From positions 1-46,618 of the IMG/VR virus record IMGVR_UViG_3300015360_000070: 46,618 bases of DNA, one strand, 5' to 3'. A program made the translations under genes and the position numbers. The DNA is from a virus. The stretch's first letter is position 1; each line of letters begins with the position of its first letter. Positions 23,622 through 33,447 of this stretch are shown one piece after another. The notes beneath the pieces are model-generated. The model was not told the DNA's origin, ran no database searches, and saw only the letters and a list, made by a program, of their open reading frames with translations.

Positions 23622-24968
23622 ATGAGCGAGTCAGAAGTAGTAAGAAAAAAGCCAAGGGAAAGTACTCAACCAAGAACATCTCAATCCGACGGCGGTGGAA
23701 ATCCTATGGAGTCAGTTAAGCCCCCAAAGTTGGCGGGCTTGGGCTCACAACCGCCTTTAGATGAGGGGTTTATAAAATATGGTACACCACAAAGATCTAA
23801 TCCTAACGATCCTATCCCAAAACCTGTAGAGGATAAAAATCAGAAGCAGAAGTCAAGTCCCAGCCCATTAGATCCTCTGACACAACCGAAAGCTCCGAAT
23901 TTAGCTACCGTTGATGAGCATGATTCTAATGATGAGGCTCCCAACGAGGATCAGGATATTGACGATGATCCAAATTCTCCGGATGCAGAGGGACAGGACT
24001 CGGATACAGAGACAACTGAGGAAGAAGATGCTGATGAGGATGTAAATCCCTATGAATATCTCGGACAACAATTACGTTCGGATGGATTCATAGATTCTGA
24101 TTTTCAGATAGATAAAACAATCAAAGGACACGATTTATATAAAGCTTACACCGATAAGCTTAAAAAAGAGATCGAGCCCCGTATAAAAGATCAGGTTTTT
24201 GCCGAACTACAGGAACAAGGAATAAATGAGCAGGATTTGATAATGGCTCGTTTAATTCGCCAAGGAGAGGACGTTGCGTTGCTTCAAAACCAGTTGGCAC
24301 GTTACGAACGATTCGCCGCCTATGATAAAGATGCGGATGAAGACACAAAGGCCAACAACATCAAACAGATGTATGCCGTAAGGGGTTATAGTGAGGACGA
24401 AGCTGAAACACTCGTAAAAAGCGCAATTGATAACGATCGAATAGATGAAGTATATGGTCAATCATCCAACTTCTTCGCCGATAAATACAAGGAGTTCGTA
24501 ATAACTCGTAATAACCAAAACGAGACAGCCAGAAGAGCGGCTGTAGAGCAAGCAGAGAGTCATGACAATCTAATTCAAAGTAAGCTCGCGTCTGGGGAAA
24601 TCTATGGCGAAAAGATAGATAAGACGGTAGCTAAAGAACTATACAGTGCTATCTATACTCCAGAGGTTATTGAAATAGAAGGTCAGAAACAAAACATGAC
24701 CAAGTTTCAAAAGTTCACGTACGATTTTTATAACGATCCTGAGCTGCGAGTATTTCTATATAAGAAATTAGCATACCGACAGAACGATTTGGCGGGAATT
24801 AAAAAAGAAGTTAAAAAAGAAGTCGAAGACGATTTCATTAGTGCATATAAGAAGTCAGTGACCAAGAACACTAAACCCAACAAGGCAAGAGTGGTAAGAG
24901 ACAAACTGACAGCAACGGCAGCCGTACCTAATAAAAACGGCGGAACATCCTACTTTATAGAGGTATAG
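23622..24968 (+). CDS. Putative scaffolding protein
   Basis: A 448-aa protein between portal and capsid genes. The first 145 residues are Pro/Ser/Asp/Glu-rich and disordered (DEAPNEDQDIDDDPNSP; TETTEEEDADED). The rest is a charged, mostly helical region with coiled-coil potential. This is what a capsid assembly scaffold looks like, and the position agrees. A prohead protease is not evident next to it. The 94-nt gap before it is AT-rich and may hold an internal promoter, but no clear box was seen. Confidence 0.6.
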   Translation: MSESEVVRKKPRESTQPRTSQSDGGGNPMESVKPPKLAGLGSQPPLDEGFIKYGTPQRSNPNDPIPKPVEDKNQKQKSSPSPLDPLTQPKAPNLATVDEHDSNDEAPNEDQDIDDDPNSPDAEGQDSDTETTEEEDADEDVNPYEYLGQQLRSDGFIDSDFQIDKTIKGHDLYKAYTDKLKKEIEPRIKDQVFAELQEQGINEQDLIMARLIRQGEDVALLQNQLARYERFAAYDKDADEDTKANNIKQMYAVRGYSEDEAETLVKSAIDNDRIDEVYGQSSNFFADKYKEFVITRNNQNETARRAAVEQAESHDNLIQSKLASGEIYGEKIDKTVAKELYSAIYTPEVIEIEGQKQNMTKFQKFTYDFYNDPELRVFLYKKLAYRQNDLAGIKKEVKKEVEDDFISAYKKSVTKNTKPNKARVVRDKLTATAAVPNKNGGTSYFIEV

Positions 24969-25030
24969 GACGTACCTACAAATTAGTAATAATTACACCT
25001 TAAATTAATAATTAAAAATAACACCATAAG

Positions 25031-26599
25031 ATGGGAACAGGCATTAATATTTCACCTCCTTTCGGCTCACGCTACAAAATTTCGGATGAATTCGCCGGAC
25101 AAGATAAATATTGGTCACAAAGGACTACGTATGATGACCTGTTGATGGCCCACGGCCAGCACGTTCGTGATTATGTGGACATAAGTCACTTAGCTAAAGG
25201 GCTCATGTACTCAAAATTGGGTATGACTGAATCAACGTCCCTAACTCCTTTAATGGAGTACGTCACAGGCGAAGGTGGTACTGAGGTTATTGATAAAAAC
25301 TTCGTCCGATGGAGAATCTACGGAACTCCAGAAAGACGAGCAATGTCTTTTGGCAACTTAAACCAAAATGCATATCCTGGTGCAAATGGCATTCCATTTA
25401 TCTGGTTTTCGGACGTAGACTGGTATAAAGACGCAGATGTATTAGCTCCCGTATCAAATAAACGCTGTCAAATTAGAATCGTTTCTGAAGAAGCTGTTCC
25501 TTTTGATGGTGGTTTTAAATACGACGCTGTATTAACTGATTCTGATGCCGCTGCTTATATTCCGGCTGAATATTTGGCTCAAGGAGAGTACTGGATTAAA
25601 ATGGGTACATCAACTTCTTGGGAGAAATTTGGAACTCCAGGTTCCATTCAATTTGGAGATGCGTTCTCGTATATTGAATTTGAAGTTCCGTTACATACAT
25701 CTGCGTGGGAGTTCACCATTGATGGAGAAGCTCATAGGCAGTGGGGTAACTTAAAAATAGAACGTTGCGACGAAGAATACCGCCCTATTCCCGGTGAAGG
25801 AAAGATCACTAACTATCATGAGATGCGAGCCAAGGCTCAAATCGACTATGAAAAAGAACTTTGGTTAACTTACGGTTCATCGAGCCAACATATGTTAGAC
25901 GGAAATTCAGGTAAACAAATTACGACCTCGCCGTCTCTATTTGAATATTTGGCGGAAGGAAATAACATTCCATATGACCCAGAAGTCCAAGGTATAGACT
26001 TCCTAATAGAGCAAATTGAAGCTCTATGGTTCGATCGTGTACCTACTGCAAATAGGGAACTATTGTTATTCACCGGAGAAGCAGGATTAAAACTCTTCTC
26101 AAGATGGGTATACGAGAAATTCCAAGGCACTTCAGCTACGTTCATGTACGACTTCGTACTTCAAAAACGTACACCTTTTGACTCAAAGAGTGGAAGGGGT
26201 GGATATGCATTTGGCAATCCTCAATTCACAGAATATTTACTTGACGGTTTTGGTTCTATCAAAATCGCGCATTGGAAAACTCTTGACAATACAAGGATCA
26301 ACGGTGTTAAATACCCAGGAAGTTTCTACCCAATAAGCTCTTACGAGTTTATTGCGTTCAACATCGGATTTGGCGAGTCAAATGTCAAATTCTTATCACG
26401 ATTAGACAACAAAATATCTACCTACATTCCAAGTCTCTGGTCTCCACTGGGAGCAACAGGGGCTGACAACCCAGTCTGGAAAACTCCAGGTGGTGGAACA
26501 ATGGAAGATTCATACAAGTGGTTACACCGTGAATCTTATGGTGTGATTTTAATGGATGCAACACAGGCCCTGCACTTTTTTCCCAATATTTCGCTATAA
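25031..26599 (+). CDS. Putative major capsid protein
   Basis: A 522-aa protein with the size, position (after portal and scaffold) and mixed composition expected for the major head protein of a crAss-like phage. It has a long N-terminal arm (SRYKISDEFAGQDKYWSQRT), a P-loop-free alpha/beta body and conserved-looking aromatic segments (WRIYGTPERRAMSFG; IKIAHWKTL). HK97-type folds cannot be proven from sequence by eye. It is followed by an inverted repeat that could end or attenuate the transcript, as expected for a highly expressed gene. Confidence 0.7.
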   Translation: MGTGINISPPFGSRYKISDEFAGQDKYWSQRTTYDDLLMAHGQHVRDYVDISHLAKGLMYSKLGMTESTSLTPLMEYVTGEGGTEVIDKNFVRWRIYGTPERRAMSFGNLNQNAYPGANGIPFIWFSDVDWYKDADVLAPVSNKRCQIRIVSEEAVPFDGGFKYDAVLTDSDAAAYIPAEYLAQGEYWIKMGTSTSWEKFGTPGSIQFGDAFSYIEFEVPLHTSAWEFTIDGEAHRQWGNLKIERCDEEYRPIPGEGKITNYHEMRAKAQIDYEKELWLTYGSSSQHMLDGNSGKQITTSPSLFEYLAEGNNIPYDPEVQGIDFLIEQIEALWFDRVPTANRELLLFTGEAGLKLFSRWVYEKFQGTSATFMYDFVLQKRTPFDSKSGRGGYAFGNPQFTEYLLDGFGSIKIAHWKTLDNTRINGVKYPGSFYPISSYEFIAFNIGFGESNVKFLSRLDNKISTYIPSLWSPLGATGADNPVWKTPGGGTMEDSYKWLHRESYGVILMDATQALHFFPNISL

Positions 26600-26607
26600 T
26601 CAATAAA

Positions 26608-26647
26608 TTGGAAGTATTATTTCGACGAAAGTAGAAAGACCTTCCAA
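26608..26647 (+). promoter_or_regulatory. Inverted repeat after the capsid gene
   Basis: TTGGAAG (26608-26614) pairs with CTTCCAA (26641-26647) across a 26-nt loop, 9 nt after the stop of the capsid gene. It has no T-run, so it is more likely an mRNA-stabilising or processing hairpin than a full terminator. The rest of the gap is purine-rich (AGAAGAAGAAG). Confidence 0.45.
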
Positions 26648-26701
26648 ATTAAGATTAGATAGATAAGAATAGAAGAAGAAGATAAGACAAGAAGAAAATC
26701 A

Positions 26702-27727
26702 ATGGAAAAAAACACGATAGTTCAAATAAGGAAAAAAGGTGGGTTGGAGTCACTAAAATTCACCGGCGGTACAGTCCAAGCCAAGTTATACAGCCAAACT
26801 GCAGAGGAGAAAATGGCAGGTCGAGACGGCACGCTTGAGGGCGACTACAAAGACCGCATGTTTCCTGGTGCTAAGCACTTCTTAGCCCCATTCTGGAGCA
26901 AACCTAAGTCACGTTGGAATTGGGGTGGAACACCTGAAAGACTTGTTGAGTTAATCAGGGACATGAAACTCCGATTTCCAAAGGGACATGATAAGGAGGG
27001 TACTTTTATATCCGACGAGGAAAAACCAGCAGAGGCGAGGCTTACTTATTTTCACGACGATGTTTTTAGACATCCATCATTCTATGGGAGAGATTTCATG
27101 GAATATGGCAGGATTAATCTTGGAACATCCGACCCCGTACAGGCGTTCTTAGCCCTGTGTTACAAAGGTAACATTGAGGTAGAGGACAAGTCTTCTGGCC
27201 AAAAAGTAAATAAATACATTGCCGGAAGTCAAAAATATGAGATGATCAGCCCTAAAGCTGAATCAAAGACTAAAAAAGAAAGTATAGATAAAGAATACCA
27301 AGCTACAACCTTATTAAGAGCTATGGACGGCAATGAAGATCGCTTAAGGGCCACTGCCGAGGTCATGGATTTGCCGGGGTATGACGAAAATAGTGATACA
27401 AATGGAACGTTCATATTACTTGATAGTTATGGCGTTAAAAACACAGATGTAGTATCAAAGTACGGAAAATCTGGACAGGACCGATTCATTGAAGTTGCTT
27501 CTATGACCAATGAAGATCTTGAAACCTGCAGTAAGATCATGAGAGGTAAAAATCTCGGAGTTTTACGTAAACGCCAAGGTCATTATTTAATGGCCGATGA
27601 AAGGTTAGATCATATCGATACTGACATCCAACTCATATCATTCTTTAGAAATCCAGCAAATCAAAAGAAATATCTTACATTATTAGACTTAATAGAGGTC
27701 GAACTAATGGCAAAAAACAATAGATAA
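26702..27727 (+). CDS. Hypothetical structural protein (341 aa)
   Basis: Unrecognised. It lies between the capsid and connector candidates, so it is probably a head or head-tail protein. The N-terminus is short and beta-like (IVQIRKKGGLESLKF). The middle contains a folded region (FHDDVFRHPSFYGRDFMEYGRINLG), and the C-terminal 120 residues are helical and charged. Only 3 nt separate its stop from the next ATG. Confidence 0.65.
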   Translation: MEKNTIVQIRKKGGLESLKFTGGTVQAKLYSQTAEEKMAGRDGTLEGDYKDRMFPGAKHFLAPFWSKPKSRWNWGGTPERLVELIRDMKLRFPKGHDKEGTFISDEEKPAEARLTYFHDDVFRHPSFYGRDFMEYGRINLGTSDPVQAFLALCYKGNIEVEDKSSGQKVNKYIAGSQKYEMISPKAESKTKKESIDKEYQATTLLRAMDGNEDRLRATAEVMDLPGYDENSDTNGTFILLDSYGVKNTDVVSKYGKSGQDRFIEVASMTNEDLETCSKIMRGKNLGVLRKRQGHYLMADERLDHIDTDIQLISFFRNPANQKKYLTLLDLIEVELMAKNNR

Positions 27728-27730
27728 TAA

Positions 27731-28477
27731 ATGGGTGGTGTATCTACCAGGAAATTAGTATATGATGTTCGCCGGAAAGCCAATTTATTAATAACAGGCC
27801 AATCCAACGACGTTCCAAATGTAGATATAATAGCTTATTTAAATCAATTTCAAGAGCTTTGGTTTAATAACGCAGTAAAGGAGGCAGAAAGAAATCAGGA
27901 GGCTTCAAATGAGCTGAGGACGTTCTTAGTTCCAGCTTACAAGCTAACTCTCCAGAAAATAGATGGCAAAACGAGTTATGCTAAATATCCTGAAAATCTA
28001 CATACGAGATTGAATCAAATAGCGGTCGCGTCGGAACCGGAATGTTGTGAAGATCTGCAGAAGGAGATTATAATTCAAGTTCTTCAGTCAGATGATATTC
28101 ATCCGGCGAGAAAGAACACATTTCAGAGATCGAGCTTTCCATTCGAAAGATTGATAGCTACAGTCGGAGAGGATGGTTTAATAATTTACCACGACGGTTA
28201 TTTAAATGTAGACGAGGTTAAAATCGACTATTATCGCCGACCAGGAGCCCTACACGCCCCATCTTTAGAAATCTGTGATGGTCCCTACTATTATCTATAC
28301 AATGGGGATATCATAACTGCAGACACCGATTTTGAGGCAAACAACGTGTATTCCGACAATTTCATTTCAGACGGAGCCGTGTTGTTAATAAAGGCAGATA
28401 AGGGTGATGTCCAAGGATATCAAACGCAAGTAACTAAATTCTTGCAAACAAGAGGGTTATACTCTGTAAAGGACTAG
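27731..28477 (+). CDS. Putative head-tail connector (ring) protein (248 aa)
   Basis: A 248-aa protein following the capsid block. The N-terminal helix-rich part (DVRRKANLLITGQSND...IIAYLNQFQELWFNNAVKEAE) and a beta-rich C-terminal half (EVKIDYYRRPGAL) fit the size and style of ring or adaptor proteins stacked under the portal in podoviruses. The assignment is by position and general character only. Confidence 0.55.
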   Translation: MGGVSTRKLVYDVRRKANLLITGQSNDVPNVDIIAYLNQFQELWFNNAVKEAERNQEASNELRTFLVPAYKLTLQKIDGKTSYAKYPENLHTRLNQIAVASEPECCEDLQKEIIIQVLQSDDIHPARKNTFQRSSFPFERLIATVGEDGLIIYHDGYLNVDEVKIDYYRRPGALHAPSLEICDGPYYYLYNGDIITADTDFEANNVYSDNFISDGAVLLIKADKGDVQGYQTQVTKFLQTRGLYSVKD

Positions 28478-28563
28478 AGTTAATGGTTAAATGTTAAAAA
28501 CTAGGACCTGAGCAGTTAAAATAGCAAATATATATAAATTAATTTAATTATTAAAAATACAAA

Positions 28564-30570
28564 ATGACGAGTACACTTAAACACCATGTTCAAAAGCATG
28601 TGGTAACTTCTGGTAACTATGGTTTTGCCAGTGCTGTTGGTAATCCTCCGTTGTTTACCCTTTCAGGTAAACGAGTTATCTATAACGTAGCACCAGGACA
28701 ACCTGTAGCCTACGTGGTTGAAAACGGAGTAACACGAATTGTTTCTGCTGGTGGGTTGGATGCTTCTGAAATATATCAGTTATTTGTCGGCGTAGGTGTT
28801 GATGAAACTGGATCTGGCATAACAACGGCTATTCGACACATTGGTATTGAACACATCTCCGGTTGTTTGCCGCGAGAACTAAGTGCGTCATCTCCACGAT
28901 GCGGTGCACCGCAGATCTTAGATTTCTATTTTGATTGCACTGCTTGCGACGAAACATATTCAGTAGAAGTCACCGTTGACGACAACATGACTCGAAGTTT
29001 CGCACCTTGGAATAAATCGTATCAGCAATTCATTGGGACGATCGTCACCAAATGCAGCTCCTGCGACGACTGTCCAGTTGAGCACAATTGTAGCGAAGTT
29101 GCTTGTAAATTAGCTGACGCTCTAAATGAAAACTTGGATTTTAAAGTAGGCAATAAACTTTATCCAGATTGGAAAGGTTCTGGCGTTCCACGACCTTATT
29201 TTGCAACGCGCTTGCACCCCACTTCTTTAACTTATTGTTTTGCTCCCCAGTCAGAAGCTGAGGGTTGCACTTCATGTACTTATGTCGCCGGAGTAAAAGG
29301 AATTACCATCCGAGACACCCAATATAATTTTACTGGAAATCTTCAACCAGGTAGCACTACTCAAACGTTAACTGCTCAGTTAGCAAGTATTTCCGATCAA
29401 ATAAATGAGTTCTTCAAAACCGAATATGGCGATAAAGCCCATGCGGGATCAAGCTATACAAGTGGTTCTTATAGTGACTGCTGTGCAATTCAATTACACA
29501 TCAACACCGTAGATGCTAACTTCACTTTACGTGACGTACGAGACGGTGAAATAGTTCCAGTTACCTCAAACAACCCGTTCACTGTATATGGTACAGTAAC
29601 TAACGATCCTTCTTGCATCGACTCAACTGACACCGGTTCTGCGGCCAGACAAACCCTGACCCTAACCGACAATCCTGGAAATACCGAAACTGTGACCATT
29701 AATGGAAAGGTTTACACCTTCCAAACTACGCTGACTAACGTCAACGGCAACGTTCTAATTGGAGTTGATGCTTCTGAGAGCCTTACCAATTTGGTGGCTG
29801 CCATCAATTTAGGAACTGGCGCTGGAACCCTATACGCCACTGCAATGACTCTTCATGCTACAGTAAGCGCGACAAACGGTGCTGGAGATACGTTGGTTGC
29901 CACTGCAAAGACCCTTGGAACTGCTGCAAACTCATACGGAACAACTGAAACCTTGGCCACCGGATCTTGGGGTGCTGCAACAATGTTAGGTGGAACTGCG
30001 GCTTCAGAGGCTACTACCACTGACTATACCTGCGGCATTCGTATAATTGCCGAGAGAATAAAAGGAAACTGCGGATGTTATATCAGTGCACCTTTGAACT
30101 TCTATGGTAGAAAGATTACATTAGGTCCAGTCGGAGACGGATGGAAACGTAAACCTTGGTTGGTTGTAGAGGTACAGGCAATGGAGTTACCTGCCGGTTT
30201 TGGATCTTACATCCAGTGGTTAGAATATCAAAACATACCTGGCGGAAAAGGTCGTCAATACAGTCGATCAAACCACCACAGAGGAACATTTAGCTTACCT
30301 GATCCTACTTCAAGAGTAAATGCAGTTACTGCTAGATGCGATACAAACTATTGCTCTTACTATCTGAAATCAGATGTAGATAAACGTAAGGTAGATGGTG
30401 AATTAGGTTTATTGACCATTCATTCAAATGTCCACATTCCTGCTGCTGACGCAACGACCGTTGCTGCATGGGAGGAATTTCAAGCTGCTCTAATTGCTCT
30501 TAACCCAGCATGTAAGATCATAGTTACTGCAACCTGCGATACTGATTTAGGTGTTTGTGAAACCGGATAA
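28564..30570 (+). CDS. Structural protein with inserted phage beta-domain (668 aa)
   Basis: A cysteine-containing, mostly beta protein of unknown family, probably in the virion. Residues about 358-480 form a distinct Thr/Gly/Ala-rich module (TVTINGKVYTF, LTNLVAAINLGTGAG, TAKTLGTAANSYGTTET, then a W-G-x3-LGG end). This repeats a widespread phage tail/head 'ING.xYTF...NLVAAIN' domain. The flanking regions are rich in Cys (for example CSSCDDCP) and more AT-rich, so the module looks like a later insertion. The C-terminal part has FGSYIQWLEYQ and CKIIVTATCDTD. It could be a decoration, collar or tail tube-like protein. Confidence 0.65.
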   Translation: MTSTLKHHVQKHVVTSGNYGFASAVGNPPLFTLSGKRVIYNVAPGQPVAYVVENGVTRIVSAGGLDASEIYQLFVGVGVDETGSGITTAIRHIGIEHISGCLPRELSASSPRCGAPQILDFYFDCTACDETYSVEVTVDDNMTRSFAPWNKSYQQFIGTIVTKCSSCDDCPVEHNCSEVACKLADALNENLDFKVGNKLYPDWKGSGVPRPYFATRLHPTSLTYCFAPQSEAEGCTSCTYVAGVKGITIRDTQYNFTGNLQPGSTTQTLTAQLASISDQINEFFKTEYGDKAHAGSSYTSGSYSDCCAIQLHINTVDANFTLRDVRDGEIVPVTSNNPFTVYGTVTNDPSCIDSTDTGSAARQTLTLTDNPGNTETVTINGKVYTFQTTLTNVNGNVLIGVDASESLTNLVAAINLGTGAGTLYATAMTLHATVSATNGAGDTLVATAKTLGTAANSYGTTETLATGSWGAATMLGGTAASEATTTDYTCGIRIIAERIKGNCGCYISAPLNFYGRKITLGPVGDGWKRKPWLVVEVQAMELPAGFGSYIQWLEYQNIPGGKGRQYSRSNHHRGTFSLPDPTSRVNAVTARCDTNYCSYYLKSDVDKRKVDGELGLLTIHSNVHIPAADATTVAAWEEFQAALIALNPACKIIVTATCDTDLGVCETG

Positions 30571-30621
30571 TCGACGTTCATATTTAACTTTTAATTATTT
30601 TAATTACTCTTAAAAAGACAA

Positions 30622-31071
30622 ATGGCAAAAGTAAAATTTGGACATGGGTATGTATGGACGATTAAAAACGGCAAACGTAAGAACGTCGATTCGTTAAACG
30701 ATGGATTGGAAGATATAGCCAATTGCAGCCCGTGCGGGTGTTCGACCTGTTTCGGTTATACAACTCACTTAAATGCGGAGACTGGCGAAATCGTCATGAA
30801 ATGGATAACCGGAACAGGAACTGAAGAGGATCCTTATGTGGAAAATATTGATGATTATGATGCAGGTTTAATTGCTGTAAAGGCTCTGAAGGTCACAAGA
30901 GACGAACCACCAAGTACGTCTCCAAGTGCCTCAGCAAGCTCTTCAGTAAGCTCGTCTGTGAGTCCAAGTTCTTCTATTAGTGCTTCTATAAGTTCATCGC
31001 CGAGCACCTCTGAGAGTTCATCGGTGAGTTCCTCTATAAGCTCCTCTATAAGCTCCTCGCCGAGCGCATAA
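30622..31071 (+). CDS. Small Cys-containing protein with Ser-repeat tail (149 aa)
   Basis: The N-terminal 95 residues form a small domain with a Cys cluster (CSPCGCSTC). Then from about residue 95 to the end come Ser-rich repeats (SPSASASSSVSSSVSPSSS and similar) ending SPSA. The same SSSx-type arm and SPSA end occur in the protein at 33797, and SPSA also occurs inside the giant protein at 42585. It is a small virion or appendage protein with an extended arm. Confidence 0.7.
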   Translation: MAKVKFGHGYVWTIKNGKRKNVDSLNDGLEDIANCSPCGCSTCFGYTTHLNAETGEIVMKWITGTGTEEDPYVENIDDYDAGLIAVKALKVTRDEPPSTSPSASASSSVSSSVSPSSSISASISSSPSTSESSSVSSSISSSISSSPSA

Positions 31072-31144
31072 TAGAGCTAAAGATCGGATAAGCAGATCAG
31101 ATAAATAACAGTTTGCCGGCTTAAAGGCACATTTGAATACATAA

Positions 31145-31624
31145 ATGGATTGTACGTGCATTAGAGGTATTTATAACTTTTACGTAAGGGCCGTAGATAC
31201 CAAGACTTTAATATACAAGGATGCATCTGACTGGATGGATGAGGACAATTACATACATCCATCAAAGTACACAGTCAAAATGACTGAGCCTGGTAAAGGT
31301 ACGGCTGAAAGTATAGAATTGCTTGTTGGATCCCAAAATGCGATAAGGAAAGAATCTTTAAAAGACGGCATATATTGCTTCGAAACTGATTCTTGTGGCA
31401 AGCACTATAAAAAAAGTGTTGCGATATTCCCTCATTTGGCTTGCTGCGTCAAACAAGCTTGGGCTACTATGGGAATAGATTTTAAATCTCGAATAGAGGA
31501 GGTAGAATCTTATCTAAAAATGGCTCAAATTAACGCCGAGTATAATAACGTAAAGACAGCAACGCAGAATCTAAAAATGGCGGAAAAGCTGTTAAACAAC
31601 ATAAAGTGCGACTGCGATTGCTAA
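31145..31624 (+). CDS. Hypothetical protein (159 aa)
   Basis: Unrecognised. The N-terminal half is beta-like with scattered Cys (DCTCIRGIYNFYVRAVDTKTL). The C-terminal half is a helical region (RIEEVESYLKMAQINAEYN...NLKMAEKLLNNI) ending CDCDC. Located in the Cys-rich tail block. Confidence 0.65.
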   Translation: MDCTCIRGIYNFYVRAVDTKTLIYKDASDWMDEDNYIHPSKYTVKMTEPGKGTAESIELLVGSQNAIRKESLKDGIYCFETDSCGKHYKKSVAIFPHLACCVKQAWATMGIDFKSRIEEVESYLKMAQINAEYNNVKTATQNLKMAEKLLNNIKCDCDC

Positions 31625-31658
31625 AATCATAACATAACACTTAAAAAACACAAAACCA

Positions 31659-32195
31659 TTGTACGTTTATCAAAGTACTAATTTTTGTCACTGTAGAACA
31701 TCAACACCGCCAACGGTTGATCCAGAATGTCCAGATGACTGTAACTGTTTGAAGGTCTGTGATATACGTATAAACGCCAGTGATAGTCGCGCAGTTGGTC
31801 CGTGTGCTAAAAACGGAACATTAAACGTAATGGCCTCAGAATTCGGTCACGACTTCTGTGCTTGCGGTGAAATGACCCCATCTTGGACAGTTCAAAGTAT
31901 TGATACCGAGATCTTCATTACCGCCGCCATAACCAGAGCAGGAATCCTGACCTGGAAAACCCAAGGACCTGAAGCCTTAGACAAGGCCTATGGTGAAATC
32001 ATTTTAAAAGTTTGTTGTGGAGCCTTATCCTACTATGTGCGAGTGCTCATAGGGGTTAAAGATCTATGTAACTGTCCAGACTGTAATGATTGCGAAAACT
32101 GCGATCCATGTACCGGCAATTGCGAAGATGTTGAAATAGATCTGTTTTTCCAAACAGTACCGGTGTCGGGAAATACCTCTCTAAACGCCTCTTAA
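31659..32195 (+). CDS. Cys-rich hypothetical protein (178 aa), TTG start
   Basis: The reading frame starts at TTG 31659; no ATG precedes the Cys-rich N-terminus (NFCHCRTS, then CPDDCNCLKVC). A beta-rich body of the 'IG..L.A' type (TRAGILTWKTQG; YGEIILKVCCGALSYYVRV) and a Cys-rich C-terminus (CNCPDCNDCENCDPCTGNCE) suggest one or two disulfide-rich modules, as in the giant proteins downstream. Unknown family, probable appendage protein. Confidence 0.65.
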   Translation: MYVYQSTNFCHCRTSTPPTVDPECPDDCNCLKVCDIRINASDSRAVGPCAKNGTLNVMASEFGHDFCACGEMTPSWTVQSIDTEIFITAAITRAGILTWKTQGPEALDKAYGEIILKVCCGALSYYVRVLIGVKDLCNCPDCNDCENCDPCTGNCEDVEIDLFFQTVPVSGNTSLNAS

Positions 32196-32215
32196 TTTAC
32201 AATCAAAATCAATAA

Positions 32216-32680
32216 ATGTCAGTACAAGTAGTAAAAAGTGCTTCTGTAAATGGAGATGCCGTTGATTGGATAATAAAACCATGTAATGACTCTACTATTG
32301 AGTGTAAAAACGGTAGGGTAGAATTTACTATTCCATCTGGAATGTCGATGACAGGACCTTCTGACGAGGACAGTACTATTATAAACGTACCTGTTGGTTT
32401 TTATGACCGAGATACTACAACTTGGTATTTTGGAGATTTGGCGGCAAAAACATGCACCCCAACAGCTACCTTCACTTTGACTGTGGACAACACCACTTTG
32501 GCGGATCCAGAAGACCTAAGATTTATTATCATAGCCACGTTCATTACAACCTGCGATGAGACAACAAGCTCAGACAATACAAACACGTTGATTATAAATA
32601 TCGTAGATGATTGTACAAATGTTCAATTGTCAGTTTCAACCACACCAAATCAAAACTCATCAGATATTACTGTGAGTTAA
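32216..32680 (+). CDS. Ig-like/DUF11-like protein (154 aa)
   Basis: The single domain looks like an Ig-like beta sandwich of the DUF11/CARDB type (VEFTIPSGMSMTGP; TFTLTVDNTTLADPEDLRF; NTLIINIVDDCTN). Such domains separate or present other domains in surface proteins. Its sequence pattern (an asymptotic T-G-x-W-x-F-G-D-L step) recurs in the next genes at 32689 and 33797, so it is probably a paralogue. Tail or adhesin component. Confidence 0.65.
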   Translation: MSVQVVKSASVNGDAVDWIIKPCNDSTIECKNGRVEFTIPSGMSMTGPSDEDSTIINVPVGFYDRDTTTWYFGDLAAKTCTPTATFTLTVDNTTLADPEDLRFIIIATFITTCDETTSSDNTNTLIINIVDDCTNVQLSVSTTPNQNSSDITVS

Positions 32681-32688
32681 CAAACTGA

Positions 32689-33447
32689 ATGGCGTTTTCA
32701 AGTATAAAGAACATAGGATTTTTCACCTCAATGGATGTATTTAACATCTATCTTGACGGTATATTGTATCCATCTTTGAGAAACTTGGGCCCTGGTATAG
32801 CTACTGGGGTTGAATTGACGGTAACCATGTCTACTGGGTTGATGTTCAATCCGGGAGCATCCACAGTGCCAAGAGGTACATTTAATGAGGGTACGGGGGT
32901 ATGGTCATTAGGTTCAGTTCTCGCGGGAGAGTCATTAACTCCAGAGTTTTCTTTTAAAATACAGGACGATTGTCCCGGCGAGGAGTTTGTAGTAACATTT
33001 ACAGTTTCATCCAACGCCTGTGATTGTAATTTTGAAAATAACGAATTTGAGATAACAATAGAGGGAACCTCCTGCTGCGAGATTAATAGCTGCATAGACA
33101 ACAACTCGACTTTCACCACATATCTCGCCCAAGGAGCTAATTTAGGCTACACACTATGCTCTGAGCGAAATAAAATTATATTTATAGAGGCAACGGCGGA
33201 CATAACTGTAACCCTCACAGGTCCAACACCAGAGTGTGTAACGGATTCTGTGGTTATAAAACACATAGGTACAGGAGCAAACCGTGTAAATAAGATAAGA
33301 GTTGTTGGAGCTTCCGGAAACGTGGATGGTGATACGTATTTTGAATTTGATAACGTCGGCTCGGCTTTAAACAATTCTCGCGGATATAACCTTTCAAGTT
33401 TTAGATTTAGATACGATGGCACAAATTTCTGGGTTTTCTCTGAATAG
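32689..33447 (+). CDS. DUF11-like protein with a duplicated C-terminal domain (252 aa)
   Basis: Residues 1-130 are a DUF11/CARDB-like Ig domain (GPGIATGVELTVTMSTGL; WSLGSVLAGESLTPEFSF). A Cys-pair hinge (CCEINSC) follows. The C-terminal 85 residues, with VVIKHIGTGANR...IRVVG...YFEFDN...NSRGYNLSSFRFRYDG, recur in the gene at 33797. It probably is a trimeric-fibre or cap-like module. The gene overlaps the next by 32 nt. Confidence 0.7.
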   Translation: MAFSSIKNIGFFTSMDVFNIYLDGILYPSLRNLGPGIATGVELTVTMSTGLMFNPGASTVPRGTFNEGTGVWSLGSVLAGESLTPEFSFKIQDDCPGEEFVVTFTVSSNACDCNFENNEFEITIEGTSCCEINSCIDNNSTFTTYLAQGANLGYTLCSERNKIIFIEATADITVTLTGPTPECVTDSVVIKHIGTGANRVNKIRVVGASGNVDGDTYFEFDNVGSALNNSRGYNLSSFRFRYDGTNFWVFSE

